Positions 8,515 to 17,937 of a stretch of 64,000 bases of DNA are shown in pieces (the stretch's first letter is position 1; every line of letters starts with the position of its first letter). The stretch is from Thiofaba sp039822285 (GTDB lineage: Bacteria > Pseudomonadota > Gammaproteobacteria > Halothiobacillales > Halothiobacillaceae): assembly GCF_039822285.1 (NCBI RefSeq), contig NZ_JBAJEY010000004.1, forward strand, positions 160,271-224,270. The letters are read 5' to 3'. The translations under genes and the position numbers were made by a program. The notes below the pieces were generated by a model. That model made no database searches. It saw only the letters and a list, made by a program, of their open reading frames with translations, and was not told the DNA's origin.

Positions 8515-11229
8515 ATGACCCCGAACCCCCTGACACGATCGTTCGAGCGCTTGTTGAAGGCTCGCGCCTTGCAGGCGCACTTCCGAAGTTCGTCGCTCTC
8601 CCATGCCCTAGGGCGGAAGGCGCGTGGAGACGATGCGCAGGCATACGCCGCCGCGTTGAGCGAATGGGCGCGGGCGGAGGAGGCCGCCCTGTTCTCCCGC
8701 CTCGAGAGCCATCCCGAGGGGCTGACGGAGGAGGAGGCGCGCGCACGATGGGCGCGTGAGGGTGCGAATGCCTTGGATCTGGAGCGTCCGCCCTCCATCC
8801 CTCGCCGTCTTTGGCTGGCCTACCGTACCCCGTTTAGCGTGCTGCTCAGTGTGCTGGCTCTCATCTCCGGTCTGACCGGGGATGCGCTTGGCAGCGGGGT
8901 GATCCTGCTCATGGTGTTCCTGGCCACCGTCATCCGCTTTGTCCAGGAGCTCAAATCCAGCCGGGCGGCCGAGCAGCTGAAGGCTATGGTGCGCAACACG
9001 GCTGCGGTGCAACGCCGCCCCGCGGACGATGCGCCCCCTGTGATCGCTGAGCGTCCGGTCAGCGTGCTGGTTCGCGGGGACGTGATCCATCTGGCCGCCG
9101 GCGACATGATCCCGGCCGACTGCCGCCTCCTCGCCAGCAAGGATCTGTTCATCAACCAGGCGGCGCTGACCGGTGAGTCGATGCCGGTGGAAAAGTTTCC
9201 GCACCTTGATGAAAAAGGTGCGGCTAATCCGCTCGAGGCCGCCAATCTGGTCTTTACCGGCAGCAACGTGGTTTCGGGGACGGCCTCGGCCATCGTTCTG
9301 ACCACCGGGGTGCGCACCTATTTCGGCCATCTCGCCCAGCATGCCCAGGTAGCCGAGACCACGGCCAGCCATTTCCAGGCGGGCATGAACAGCGTCAGCT
9401 GGCTGCTCATCCGCTTCATGCTGGTGATGGTGCCGCTGGTGTTGCTGATCAACGGCTTCGGCAAGGGCGACTGGTTGCAGGCCACCTTGTTCGCGCTGTC
9501 GATCGCGGTGGGGCTGACGCCCGAAATGCTGCCGATGATCGTCACCACCGCGCTGGCGCGCGGGGCGGTGAGCATGGCCAGCCGCAAGGTGGTGGTCAAG
9601 AGGCTGGACGCCATCCAGAACTTCGGTGCCATCGATGTGCTATGCACGGACAAGACGGGCACCCTGACCCAGGATAAGGTGGCGCTCATCCTGCATGTGG
9701 ATGCAGAGGGTCGACCCTCGCGGGCCGTGCTGGAGTTTGCCTTCCTCAACAGCTACTACCAGACCGGGCTGCGCAATCTTCTGGATGTTGCGGTGCTGGA
9801 GCGGGTGGAGATGCGAGATCAGCTCCAGATTGCCACACGCTACCGCAAGATCGACGAAGTTCCCTTTGATTTCCAGCGTCGGCGCATGTCGGTGGTCGTC
9901 GAGGAGGCGGCTCATCACCACGAGCTGATCTGCAAGGGCGCGGTGGACGAAGTCATGGCCGTCTGCGCGCACATCATGCAGGACGGCCAGCCGGTGCCGC
10001 TGGATGAGGCGCGGCGGCAGGCCGTGCGCCGTCGGGTGGAGGGGTATAACGCGGAGGGGGTGCGCGTCATCGCCGTGGCCATGCGCGAGTTGCCCATGGA
10101 GCAGACGGTCTACAGCGTGGTGGATGAGCGTGAGCTGACCCTGATCGGCTTTGTCGCTTTCCTCGACCCGCCCAAGGAGAGCGCGCGTCCGGCGCTGGAG
10201 GCGCTGCGCAAGCATGGGGTGCGCGCCAAGGTACTCACCGGAGACAACACGCCGGTGACGCGCAAGGTCTGCCTTGAGGTGGGACTGGATGTCGAGCGCG
10301 TGATCGAGGGGCCCGAGATCGAGGCGATGGATGATGCCGCCCTCGCGCGGGCGGTTGAGCAGTGCGATGTATTTACCCGCTTAACGCCCCTGCAAAAGGA
10401 GCGCATCGTGCGCGCCCTGCGTGCCAAGGGGCATGTGGTCGGCTTTCTGGGCGATGGCATCAACGATGCGGCGGCGCTGCATGCCGCGGACATCGGCATT
10501 TCGGTGGACAGCGCGGTGGACATCGCCAAGGAATCCGCCGATATCATCCTGCTGGAGAAAAGCCTCTTGGTGCTGCACGAGGGCGTGGTGGAGGGGCGGC
10601 GCACCTTCGCCAACATGCTCAAGTACCTGAAGATGACGGTCAGTTCCAACTTCGGGAACGTGCTCTCGGTGCTGGTGGCGAGCCTCTTCTTGCCCTTTTT
10701 GCCGATGCTGCCCATCCAGCTGCTTTTGCAAAACCTGTTGTATGACTTCTCCCAGATGGCGGTGCCGTTCGATCGGGTGGACGAGGACATGCTGCAAAAG
10801 CCGCTGGTGTGGACGCCGGAGGACATCGCCCGCTTCATGCTCTACTTCGGCCCCATCAGCTCGCTGTTCGACCTCATCACCTTTGCCATCCTCTGGTTCG
10901 GCTTTGGGATCGACCATCTCGCCGTGCAGGGGGTATTCCAGACCGGTTGGTTCCTGGTGGGGCTGTTTACCCAGACCATCATCGTGCACATGATCCGTAC
11001 CCCCCACATCCCCTTCCTGGAGAGCCGTTCTGCGCCGCTGCTGATGATTGCCAGTCTCTTGATCATGTCCACCGGCTTGATTCTGACGCTGGGTCCCTGG
11101 GCGCCGGCCTTTCATTTCGCCCATCTGCCGGCAGCCTTCTTCCCGGTGCTGGCGGGCATCGTTCTTGGGTATATGGTCTTTACTCAGGCGATGAAGGGCT
11201 TTTACGTGCGTCGATATGGCTGGCGCTGA
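8515..11229 (+). CDS. mgtA: Magnesium-translocating P-type ATPase
   Basis: P-type ATPase of 904 residues in the MgtA/MgtB (P3B) family, importing Mg2+ across the inner membrane with ATP. The order is N-terminal cation-ATPase domain, A-domain with TGES, phosphorylation motif CTDKTGTL (Asp379), N-domain, the hinge GDGINDAAALHAADIGISV, then six C-terminal membrane helices. The length matches the family. CGGAGG lies before the ATG at 8515; an earlier in-frame ATG at 8464 lacks such a site. The 150 bases upstream are not obviously a Mg2+ leader riboswitch. No MgtC partner is present. Confidence 0.93.
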   Translation: MTPNPLTRSFERLLKARALQAHFRSSSLSHALGRKARGDDAQAYAAALSEWARAEEAALFSRLESHPEGLTEEEARARWAREGANALDLERPPSIPRRLWLAYRTPFSVLLSVLALISGLTGDALGSGVILLMVFLATVIRFVQELKSSRAAEQLKAMVRNTAAVQRRPADDAPPVIAERPVSVLVRGDVIHLAAGDMIPADCRLLASKDLFINQAALTGESMPVEKFPHLDEKGAANPLEAANLVFTGSNVVSGTASAIVLTTGVRTYFGHLAQHAQVAETTASHFQAGMNSVSWLLIRFMLVMVPLVLLINGFGKGDWLQATLFALSIAVGLTPEMLPMIVTTALARGAVSMASRKVVVKRLDAIQNFGAIDVLCTDKTGTLTQDKVALILHVDAEGRPSRAVLEFAFLNSYYQTGLRNLLDVAVLERVEMRDQLQIATRYRKIDEVPFDFQRRRMSVVVEEAAHHHELICKGAVDEVMAVCAHIMQDGQPVPLDEARRQAVRRRVEGYNAEGVRVIAVAMRELPMEQTVYSVVDERELTLIGFVAFLDPPKESARPALEALRKHGVRAKVLTGDNTPVTRKVCLEVGLDVERVIEGPEIEAMDDAALARAVEQCDVFTRLTPLQKERIVRALRAKGHVVGFLGDGINDAAALHAADIGISVDSAVDIAKESADIILLEKSLLVLHEGVVEGRRTFANMLKYLKMTVSSNFGNVLSVLVASLFLPFLPMLPIQLLLQNLLYDFSQMAVPFDRVDEDMLQKPLVWTPEDIARFMLYFGPISSLFDLITFAILWFGFGIDHLAVQGVFQTGWFLVGLFTQTIIVHMIRTPHIPFLESRSAPLLMIASLLIMSTGLILTLGPWAPAFHFAHLPAAFFPVLAGIVLGYMVFTQAMKGFYVRRYGWR

Positions 11230-11278
11230 CCAGGGGGCCCCGGGCTGATGCGTCTCCTTGGGGCTGCGGAGAGGCGGG

Positions 11279-12712
11279 TCAGTTCCGGACGGAGGAGGGC
11301 AGGGTCAGGCGCTGGTATTCCCGGTGCAGCAGGATCAGCACCCAGGTCCACAGAATGCAGCCACCGATCACCAGCCAGCCGAGGTCCACGACCCCGATGC
11401 CATGCGCGGCCAGGGCCGTGGCGCCGATGATGATCAGCGACCCCAGCGCCTTGAACAGCCGGTAGCCGAACATGTCGATCCAGGCCTTCGCCTGCGCCAT
11501 CAGGCTGGGTTCGACCGGGATGTAGAGCAACTCCTTGGCCGCGCGGTTGATCGAGTAGGACAGCCCGCGGTCGCTGATCTTCATGATTGCAGCGGGGATG
11601 AGGCTGGGGTAGGCCATGAAACCCGCCGTGGCGACGGTCATGGCGAGGGGCTGGACCAGCAGCCCGGCAAGGACGCCAACGCCGTGCAGGATCAGCGGGG
11701 TGAGGATGAGGTTCACCCCGATCGACACGCCGCTGAGGATGCTGAAGAACAGGGACAGGGCGGCGGTACGGGCCTCGCGCTCGGGATAGGTGGCCTCGAT
11801 GATCTGCAGGAACTGGTATTCGATCAGCGGTGAGAGGATCTGCGCGAGCAGCAGGGCCGTGGCGATGAGGAGGAGGTAGCGACGGTTGGTGATCAGGCGC
11901 CAGCCCCCGAGTTTCGCCGCTGCAGGCACGGGGCGTTCCTCTTTGCGCTCGAGCAGGCCGCGACGGCCGATGGAACGCGTAAGTAAAAGGATGAGCAGGA
12001 CGAGGCCAGCGGCGACCAGCATCAGGTCCGGGGTCTGCAGGGGGGTGTGGCGGATGAGCAGGGCGGCCAGTCCGCCGCCGGCGACGCCGCCGAGCAGGCC
12101 GCCGGTGCCCACGAAGCCGAACCAGCGGCGCCCCTCGTCGGTGCGGTAGCTGCCGTCAGCCAGGCTCCAGAACTGCTCCACCAGCACCACGCCGAAGATG
12201 TCGACAAAGATGTAGAACGCCACCGCCAGCGTGGCTGAGGGGGCCGTGGCGAGCAGGCGGAATCCCACCAGGATGGCGACGAAGACCAGGCAGCTCGCCA
12301 GCACCACGTTCACCCGCCCAAAGCGCGCGAGCAGCTTGCGGTAGAGGACGACCGTCACCAGCAGGGCGGCCGCCGAACCCAGCCAGACGTAGGGCAGGGC
12401 CTCCGTGCCCAGTCCCTCGATCAGCAGGGATCGGCTGGCCGGCTTGAGCTGGTAGAGGGCGGTGATGATGAGGAAGAAATCCAGCGCCAGGATCAGCGAG
12501 CGCAGCAACTCCCCCTTGAACGGGCGCAGGGAGGATGCGGCATCAAAGGCTTGGTCTGGGCACTTCGAAAAACCTGCTGCGCGAGCGGATTGCTGCGTCG
12601 CCTCCTCGCTCACCCCTCGCCTATCTATTTGATATGTCTCGGGGGTTCGCTGTGGGGCTCCTTGCACTCCGCCCGCTCGTGACGGTTTTTCGGTGTGCCC
12701 GTCTGTCGTCAT
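11279..12712 (-). CDS. Npt1/Npt2-like nucleotide (NTP/NDP) transporter, MFS-type
   Basis: An integral membrane protein of 477 residues with about 11-12 hydrophobic spans. Segments such as DFFLIITALYQLKPASRSLL and the conserved LFDxF-like core resemble the ATP/ADP translocase (NTT/Npt) family, which is best known in plastids and intracellular bacteria but also present as uncharacterised homologues in free-living bacteria. The first about 60 residues are polar. The start at 12712 is chosen for GAGGA nine bases upstream; 12733 is an alternative. It is convergent with mgtA (49-base gap) and divergent from the first serine hydrolase. The substrate is not shown by the sequence; an ordinary MFS carrier is the alternative. 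Confidence 0.65.
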   Translation of the reverse strand: MTTDGHTEKPSRAGGVQGAPQRTPETYQIDRRGVSEEATQQSARAAGFSKCPDQAFDAASSLRPFKGELLRSLILALDFFLIITALYQLKPASRSLLIEGLGTEALPYVWLGSAAALLVTVVLYRKLLARFGRVNVVLASCLVFVAILVGFRLLATAPSATLAVAFYIFVDIFGVVLVEQFWSLADGSYRTDEGRRWFGFVGTGGLLGGVAGGGLAALLIRHTPLQTPDLMLVAAGLVLLILLLTRSIGRRGLLERKEERPVPAAAKLGGWRLITNRRYLLLIATALLLAQILSPLIEYQFLQIIEATYPEREARTAALSLFFSILSGVSIGVNLILTPLILHGVGVLAGLLVQPLAMTVATAGFMAYPSLIPAAIMKISDRGLSYSINRAAKELLYIPVEPSLMAQAKAWIDMFGYRLFKALGSLIIIGATALAAHGIGVVDLGWLVIGGCILWTWVLILLHREYQRLTLPSSVRN

Positions 12713-12859
12713 TTTGGTGTATCCTCGCGCCACCGTGTGTTCCCAAGGATGATCGATCTCCGCCGCCCGCGCAGGCCCGCGGAGTGACAGGAGTCCCGCC
12801 CCGCCGCGGCAGACATGCCGTGCGGATCCGCGTCAACCTGTATCGAAGCATCCCGACAC

Positions 12860-13753
12860 ATGCCCATCAAAGCCTTGTTCCTCGGTCTATGCCTGGGGCT
12901 GTCCCTGGCCGTTCATGCCGCCCAGGCGGCCTACCCCGAACTCGAGCAATCCTACGATCCCCGTCTGCATGAGCGCCTGGAGTCCAAGCTGCAACAGCTC
13001 GGGCTGCTGCAGGCCGCGCTCGAGAAGCGGCTCTCGGTCGCGGTGGCCGACATCACCGACCTTGCCCACCCCCGCTTTGCCGCCTTCAATCCCAACCACA
13101 TGGCCTACGCGGCCAGCCTGCCCAAGATCGCGATCCTGCTCGGTGCCTTCGCCCGCGTCGAGGCCGGGGAGATGCAGCTCGATCCACCGACCCGGGAGAG
13201 CCTCACGCGCATGATCCGCATCTCCTCCAACCGCGATGCCTCCGAGATGCTGGAGCGCGTCGGCACCCGTTACCTCGCGGACCTGCTGCAGGCGCCGAAC
13301 TACCGCCTGTACGACCCCAGCCGCAATGGCGGGCTGTGGGTGGGCAAGCCCTACGGCAAGGAGGGCACGACCCTGCGCGATCCGCTGCACAACCTCTCCC
13401 ACGGTGCGACCGCGTTGCAGGTGGCGCGCTTCTACTACCTGCTGGAGACCGGCCAGCTCGTCTCGGCGGGGCTGACCCGCGAGATGAAGGCCATCCTCGG
13501 CGATCCCGCCCTGCACCACAAATTCGTCGGCGGCCTGCAGTCCGTCCATCCGGAGGCCCGGCTGTACCGCAAGTCCGGCACCTGGAAGGACTGGCATGCC
13601 GACAGCGCCATCGTCGAGCGCGACGGCCGGCGCTATATCGCCGTGGCCTTGGCCGAGGACGCGCAGGGCGAGTCATGGCTGCGCCGCCTGATCGTCGGGC
13701 TGGACGAGGCCGTGGCCGAGAGCGCCCCCCTCCGCATGGCGCAGCTCCAGTAA
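12860..13753 (+). CDS. Exported serine hydrolase (class A beta-lactamase-like)
   Basis: A 297-residue protein with a Sec signal peptide (MPIKALFLGLCLGLSLAVHAAQA) and a penicillin-interacting fold. The three active-site elements are visible: Ser86-x-x-Lys89 (SLPK), Ser122-Ser-Asn124, and Lys238-Ser-Gly. This is the pattern of class A beta-lactamases and of D,D-peptidase-like hydrolases, but there is no clear ExxLN motif, so a peptidoglycan or unknown ester/amide substrate is as likely as beta-lactams. The earlier in-frame ATG at 12815 would bury the signal peptide. Its last 81 bases overlap the next gene tail to tail. Confidence 0.75.
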   Translation: MPIKALFLGLCLGLSLAVHAAQAAYPELEQSYDPRLHERLESKLQQLGLLQAALEKRLSVAVADITDLAHPRFAAFNPNHMAYAASLPKIAILLGAFARVEAGEMQLDPPTRESLTRMIRISSNRDASEMLERVGTRYLADLLQAPNYRLYDPSRNGGLWVGKPYGKEGTTLRDPLHNLSHGATALQVARFYYLLETGQLVSAGLTREMKAILGDPALHHKFVGGLQSVHPEARLYRKSGTWKDWHADSAIVERDGRRYIAVALAEDAQGESWLRRLIVGLDEAVAESAPLRMAQLQ

Positions 13754-14968
13754 CCGCTGCAGGCGGGTGCCCAGGGTCTGGTGGGCCACCGCCGAGTTCT
13801 TGCGCAGCACGTTCGAGGTCACCACCACCATGTAGTGCAGCCGGCGCGCCTCGGCTGGGTGCTCGACGATGGCGACCGAGTTCAAAAGGTTCTCCACGTT
13901 GCCCTGGTACTTGCGGCAGACGAAGCCCGGCTCCGGCTGGCAGCGGAAGAACGAGCCCGATTTGAAATACACCGCCGCATCCTGCAGCGCGGGGGAGGAG
14001 GCGTAACGGATGCGCCGCTGGGTCATGTACATCAGGCGCTTGATCTCGCGGCTGGACCAGGCGTCCACGATCCGTCCCTCCTCCAGCCGCAAAAGCCAGC
14101 GCACCAGCTCGCGCGGGGTGGCCGTGCTGCTGGTGCCGGGGATCCGCGCCTTGCCGGCCTCGGTGAAGAATCCCCCCTGGCGCAGCCGCTCGGGGTCCAG
14201 CCCGTTGCGCCGGATGCCTTCACCCAGGGCCTGGAGCATCAGGGCCGAGAGTTCCGTCCTGGGTGTTTCACGCAGGAAGGCGGCCGCGCGTTCGGGGGTG
14301 ACGGGATAGTCGCGGCCAAAGTGCTGGAGCAGGATCAGTTCCCGCACCACCATCGAACCTGCGGCATTGGAGCTTGCCGAGAGCATCCAGTCCAGATAGG
14401 TCCACAGGTTGGCCGCATCCCCCTGCTGGAGCGGGCGGTGGCTGAGCTGATGCCCGTCCCAGAAGGGCACGGTGTGGCTATCGTGCACGATGAGCCCGTC
14501 GGCCACTACGCGGGACTCGCGCAGCACCCGCTCGCGTGCGGCGATGTCGTCCGGGTAGAGGTCGGCAAGGCGCTGGAACAGGGCGGTGGTCACCACAAGC
14601 TTGCCGACGCTGCCCGGGTTGAAGGGCTGATCGGCACGGTGCTCGGCCAAGACCGGCCGGGTGGGGTCGGTCAGATCCAGCACGGCGATGCCGTAGCGCT
14701 CGGCATCCTCCCCGAGCAGCTCCACCACCTGGCGGGTGAACTCGGGGTCCGGTTCCGGCAGGGGCGGCGCCCCCTGGGGCAGGCGCAGGTCCACTGCGGC
14801 CATGGGCAGGCGCGCCCCCTTCGGCTGCACCGGTCCGTGAATCTTGCCCTCCAGCACCAGGCGGTAGCCTTCCAGCCGCGCGATGCCGGTGTAACCCTCG
14901 CCATCCAGCGGATAGGCGGAGACGAGCGCCGGGGCAAGCAGCAGGGTAAGGGCGAGCGGGCGGATCAT
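13673..14968 (-). CDS. Exported serine hydrolase, second paralogue
   Basis: A 431-residue protein with a signal peptide (MIRPLALTLLLAPALVSA), an extra domain of about 90 residues, then a beta-lactamase-like hydrolase domain. Active-site elements are Ser120-x-x-Lys123 (in PGSVGKL), a later SSN (SASSNAAG) and Lys-Ser-Gly (YFKSGSFF). A Cys pair near the end (RCQPEPGFVC) could form a disulfide. Its start overlaps the stop of the dikinase-like gene by four bases (ATGA), so the two are almost certainly translationally coupled. Its 3' end overlaps the other serine hydrolase gene for 81 bases on the opposite strand. Confidence 0.75.
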   Translation of the reverse strand: MIRPLALTLLLAPALVSAYPLDGEGYTGIARLEGYRLVLEGKIHGPVQPKGARLPMAAVDLRLPQGAPPLPEPDPEFTRQVVELLGEDAERYGIAVLDLTDPTRPVLAEHRADQPFNPGSVGKLVVTTALFQRLADLYPDDIAARERVLRESRVVADGLIVHDSHTVPFWDGHQLSHRPLQQGDAANLWTYLDWMLSASSNAAGSMVVRELILLQHFGRDYPVTPERAAAFLRETPRTELSALMLQALGEGIRRNGLDPERLRQGGFFTEAGKARIPGTSSTATPRELVRWLLRLEEGRIVDAWSSREIKRLMYMTQRRIRYASSPALQDAAVYFKSGSFFRCQPEPGFVCRKYQGNVENLLNSVAIVEHPAEARRLHYMVVVTSNVLRKNSAVAHQTLGTRLQRLLELRHAEGGALGHGLVQPDDQAAQP

Positions 14969-17847
14969 GGCGGCCCTCCGAGGTGCACCTTCTGCCCCTC
15001 GCGCTCACGCAGCGGGCGGTCAAGGTCGAGCAGGAAACGGTTACGGCGCGCCTCACGGCTCTGCTGGTAGGGGCGGATCTGGAACAGGGCGAGCCGCCCC
15101 TCGATGAATCCGAACTCGACATCCGCCGGCAGGGGGTGGCCCTCCGCATCGCGCAGGGGGAAGCGCTCCGGCAACTGGTTGCCCAGTCGGCGCAGGGCTT
15201 CCAGTTCGGCAGGTTGCAGCACCCCGCCGCCTGCGACCGGCCGGAGTTCGATCCCGCCGCTGGGGGGCAGCACGCGGCGGGTCGTGGCGCTCGCCTCGGC
15301 CAGCAGGCGGGCCTTCCCGGTCACGGCGTCCAGCAGCCATTCCTCCGCCCCCTCACCGGCCACGGCCCCGCCGACCCCCTCGCTCGCCGCCACGCGGTAC
15401 TGGCCCAGGTCGCCGGTCTCCGGGTCCATGGTCAGCATCACCCCCGATTTCTCCACTGGCACGGCCCGTTGCAGCAGGACCGAGACGTACACGTGTTCAG
15501 GGTGCTCCATGCGCATCTGACGCCAGGCGAAGGCGCGCTCGGTGAAGGGCGAGGCCCACACTCGCCGGATGGCCTGCAGGATGGCCTCGAAGCCGACCAC
15601 GTTGGGGAGGGTGAGGTTGAGGCCCGCGCCGGTGAAGCCCGGCAGGTCTTCGACGTTGGTGTCGCTGCGCACGAACACCGCGACCCGGTCGGCGTCGCCG
15701 AACACGCGGGTCATGGCGTCACGCAGGGCAGTACGCAGCGCCGGGCCGGGATCGGCGGACTCGATCCAGCCGCGCAGGCGCTCGCGCAGGGCGGAAGCCT
15801 CCGCCTCGCGTTGGGGCGAGGGCAGGTCGGCCAGGCGGCGGTATTCGTCGCGCATCCAGTCGAAGACGCTGCGGCCGGTGTCGGGCATGGGCTGGTCAAG
15901 CAGGGCGCGGAAGGCGCCGAAGGGCAGGACCACCCCCTCGGCCACGGCCTCGGGATAGAGGGCCTTGAGTTCGCCCAGCTTGGCGGCCTTCGGCCCGGCC
16001 ACCCGGCCTGCATCTTCGGCGCGCAGGCGCTCCAACGGGATGGGGTCGCGCTGCGCGAGGTCCAGCCGGGTAAGGTCGGCCTGCAGCCGCTCCGGGGCGC
16101 GGACCTCGCCCGCAAGCCTGGCCTCCCACTCGGGGCCGTCCTCCGCCAACAACACGCGCCCGCCCGGGCTGACTGCCAGCAGTACACGCTGGCCCTCATG
16201 GGCTTGCAGCAGGGGGAGGAGGGTAGCGTCGACGACCACGTTGGGGATGCCGAGGTTGCCGGCCAGGATCTGCACGTGCGAGAGGGCATTGCCCTCCTCG
16301 CGGGTCAGGATGCCGGCCACCGGTGGCAGCTCCTCGGTCGTCGCCGGCAGCAGGGCGATGTCCTCCGGGCGGGGGGCAGCGGGCGCAAGGCGCAGCACCC
16401 CGCGCGCAAGCCCGGGGTTGAGGCTGCGCAGACCGGAGCCGATGGCCTGGCCGAAGATGGAATGTTCGATGCCCGCCTGGGCGTTGGCCTCGCGCAACAG
16501 GCCGTCGAGCAGGGCGGAATAGACCAGGAGGGGGCTTGAACGCAGGCGGTCCGGAATGAATTGACGCGCCTTGGGCTCGAGGACGGCGAGGCGCTCGATG
16601 GCCTCGCCGAAATGGACGGTCAACTCGCGTCCGGCCCAGTGGGGCACGCGGTCGAGGGTGCGTAGCTCGCGCCGGTAGGTCCCGAGTGTGACGCTGGAGT
16701 CCCCGAGCCGGGCGAGGCTGTGGCGGATCTCCTGTCGCTCGCGGGCGGTGAGCAGTCCCGTGCCGTACAGCACATCGCCCAGCTGACCAAGCCACGTCAG
16801 GCGTCGAGCGGGTGCGGCCTGCGGCTGGCCACGCAGAAGTTCGAGGCTTGCGGTGAAGGCCTCGTTCTCGACATCGATGCCAAGGTCCAGCACGGCCAGC
16901 CGCTGGCGTGGCCCGAGTGTGGCGAGCCCCTCGCGCAGTTCCACCAGCAGGACGGCGGAGGCGGCGAGACGCCCTTCGGCCGTCGTTATCGTGGGCCATG
17001 ACTTCGCCCATTGGCGCAGTCGGGCGGCGAGGGGATGGCGTCCCAGGGCGGCAGCCGTCTGGTGCAGGGCGCCGCCGAGGTCGCGTGGACCGAACACGCT
17101 GTCGATGGCCTGGGCCAGGGCCTCGAACTCGGGCTCGGTGGCCTGCCTCGCGCGGGCGTGGGCGCGCACCCGTTCCGCATCGCCCGCATCTGGCATGGCG
17201 TGAATCTTGTTGCGCAGTGGCGCAAAAGTGGGGTCCAGTTCGGCGAGGCTGGTGGAAAGGTCATGGATGCGGGGAAGGGTGTCCCGCTCGGTGGGTCTTG
17301 GCAGCAGCAGGGCGGCCTGGCGCAGGAGCAGCAGATCTCGACCTTGCACGCCCTGGCGGGCCAGTTCGAGCAGGATGGCCTGTGCGGCGGCCTGCTCGTC
17401 CTCGACCTGGAAGGCCCCCCGGTAGTGGCGCGCCTGGCGCAGGACCCAGCCATCGTCTGCGGCCACCAGCCAGCGTTCGAGCAGGATGCCCTTGAGCCCC
17501 GGGCGGGACGCGGCGGATGCGATCGCCACCGGGTCGAGCGCGGCGAGCACGGTGCCGACCGCGTAGCCGGCTGCCTGCAGGCTACGTGCCCGCTCGTTCA
17601 GCTCGCCGTGCTGGATGCCCCCGCCATGTTGCGCGCAGGCATAGGGGCCGGGGGGGAGGATGGCGCCGTCCTTGCAGAACCAGCGAATGCGCTCGAACGG
17701 CCCCCGTGGCGATGCCTTCATCTCCTGGATCCAGCGCGCCAGCTCGGCCGGATCGGCAGCGTCTTGCGCCCGAAGTGGCTGCGGGATAAGCAGCAGGGCC
17801 AACAGCAGCGGGGCGAACAGATGGCGGACGAGGGAGGGCATCTTCAT
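14965..17847 (-). CDS. Exported PEP-synthase/glucan-dikinase-like protein
   Basis: A 960-residue protein with a Sec signal peptide (cleavage likely after LRA). Residues ~30-470 match nothing I know. About 490-545 form a phosphohistidine swivel domain (GILTREEGNALSHVQILAGN, His524). About 600-945 form the ATP-binding PEP/pyruvate-binding domain: AGPKAAKLGELK, VRSDTNVEDLPGF, SGVMLTMDPETGD, and a C-terminal DVEFGF...QIRP. The order His domain then ATP domain is that of glucan water dikinases, not of PEP synthase, and the PEP-binding barrel is absent. An exported ATP-dependent dikinase is odd because the periplasm lacks ATP. It is coupled to a serine hydrolase gene. Confidence 0.75.
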   Translation of the reverse strand: MKMPSLVRHLFAPLLLALLLIPQPLRAQDAADPAELARWIQEMKASPRGPFERIRWFCKDGAILPPGPYACAQHGGGIQHGELNERARSLQAAGYAVGTVLAALDPVAIASAASRPGLKGILLERWLVAADDGWVLRQARHYRGAFQVEDEQAAAQAILLELARQGVQGRDLLLLRQAALLLPRPTERDTLPRIHDLSTSLAELDPTFAPLRNKIHAMPDAGDAERVRAHARARQATEPEFEALAQAIDSVFGPRDLGGALHQTAAALGRHPLAARLRQWAKSWPTITTAEGRLAASAVLLVELREGLATLGPRQRLAVLDLGIDVENEAFTASLELLRGQPQAAPARRLTWLGQLGDVLYGTGLLTARERQEIRHSLARLGDSSVTLGTYRRELRTLDRVPHWAGRELTVHFGEAIERLAVLEPKARQFIPDRLRSSPLLVYSALLDGLLREANAQAGIEHSIFGQAIGSGLRSLNPGLARGVLRLAPAAPRPEDIALLPATTEELPPVAGILTREEGNALSHVQILAGNLGIPNVVVDATLLPLLQAHEGQRVLLAVSPGGRVLLAEDGPEWEARLAGEVRAPERLQADLTRLDLAQRDPIPLERLRAEDAGRVAGPKAAKLGELKALYPEAVAEGVVLPFGAFRALLDQPMPDTGRSVFDWMRDEYRRLADLPSPQREAEASALRERLRGWIESADPGPALRTALRDAMTRVFGDADRVAVFVRSDTNVEDLPGFTGAGLNLTLPNVVGFEAILQAIRRVWASPFTERAFAWRQMRMEHPEHVYVSVLLQRAVPVEKSGVMLTMDPETGDLGQYRVAASEGVGGAVAGEGAEEWLLDAVTGKARLLAEASATTRRVLPPSGGIELRPVAGGGVLQPAELEALRRLGNQLPERFPLRDAEGHPLPADVEFGFIEGRLALFQIRPYQQSREARRNRFLLDLDRPLREREGQKVHLGGPP

Positions 17848-17937
17848 GAAAGCGCCTCGTGCGCAGGGTGTGAGGATGGACTCAGGGAAAGTATGGACGA
17901 TGCTGCGGCATCCTGCCGCGACAAAGGGTCAGGGGGG

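Noticed and set aside
12860..14968. Antibiotic-resistance beta-lactamases
   Set aside because: Both have SxxK and KSG but no clear ExxLN motif or resistance-gene context; the neighbourhood points to envelope enzymes of unknown substrate.
14965..17847. Ordinary PEP synthase
   Set aside because: The PEP-binding barrel is absent, the domain order is reversed and a signal peptide is present.
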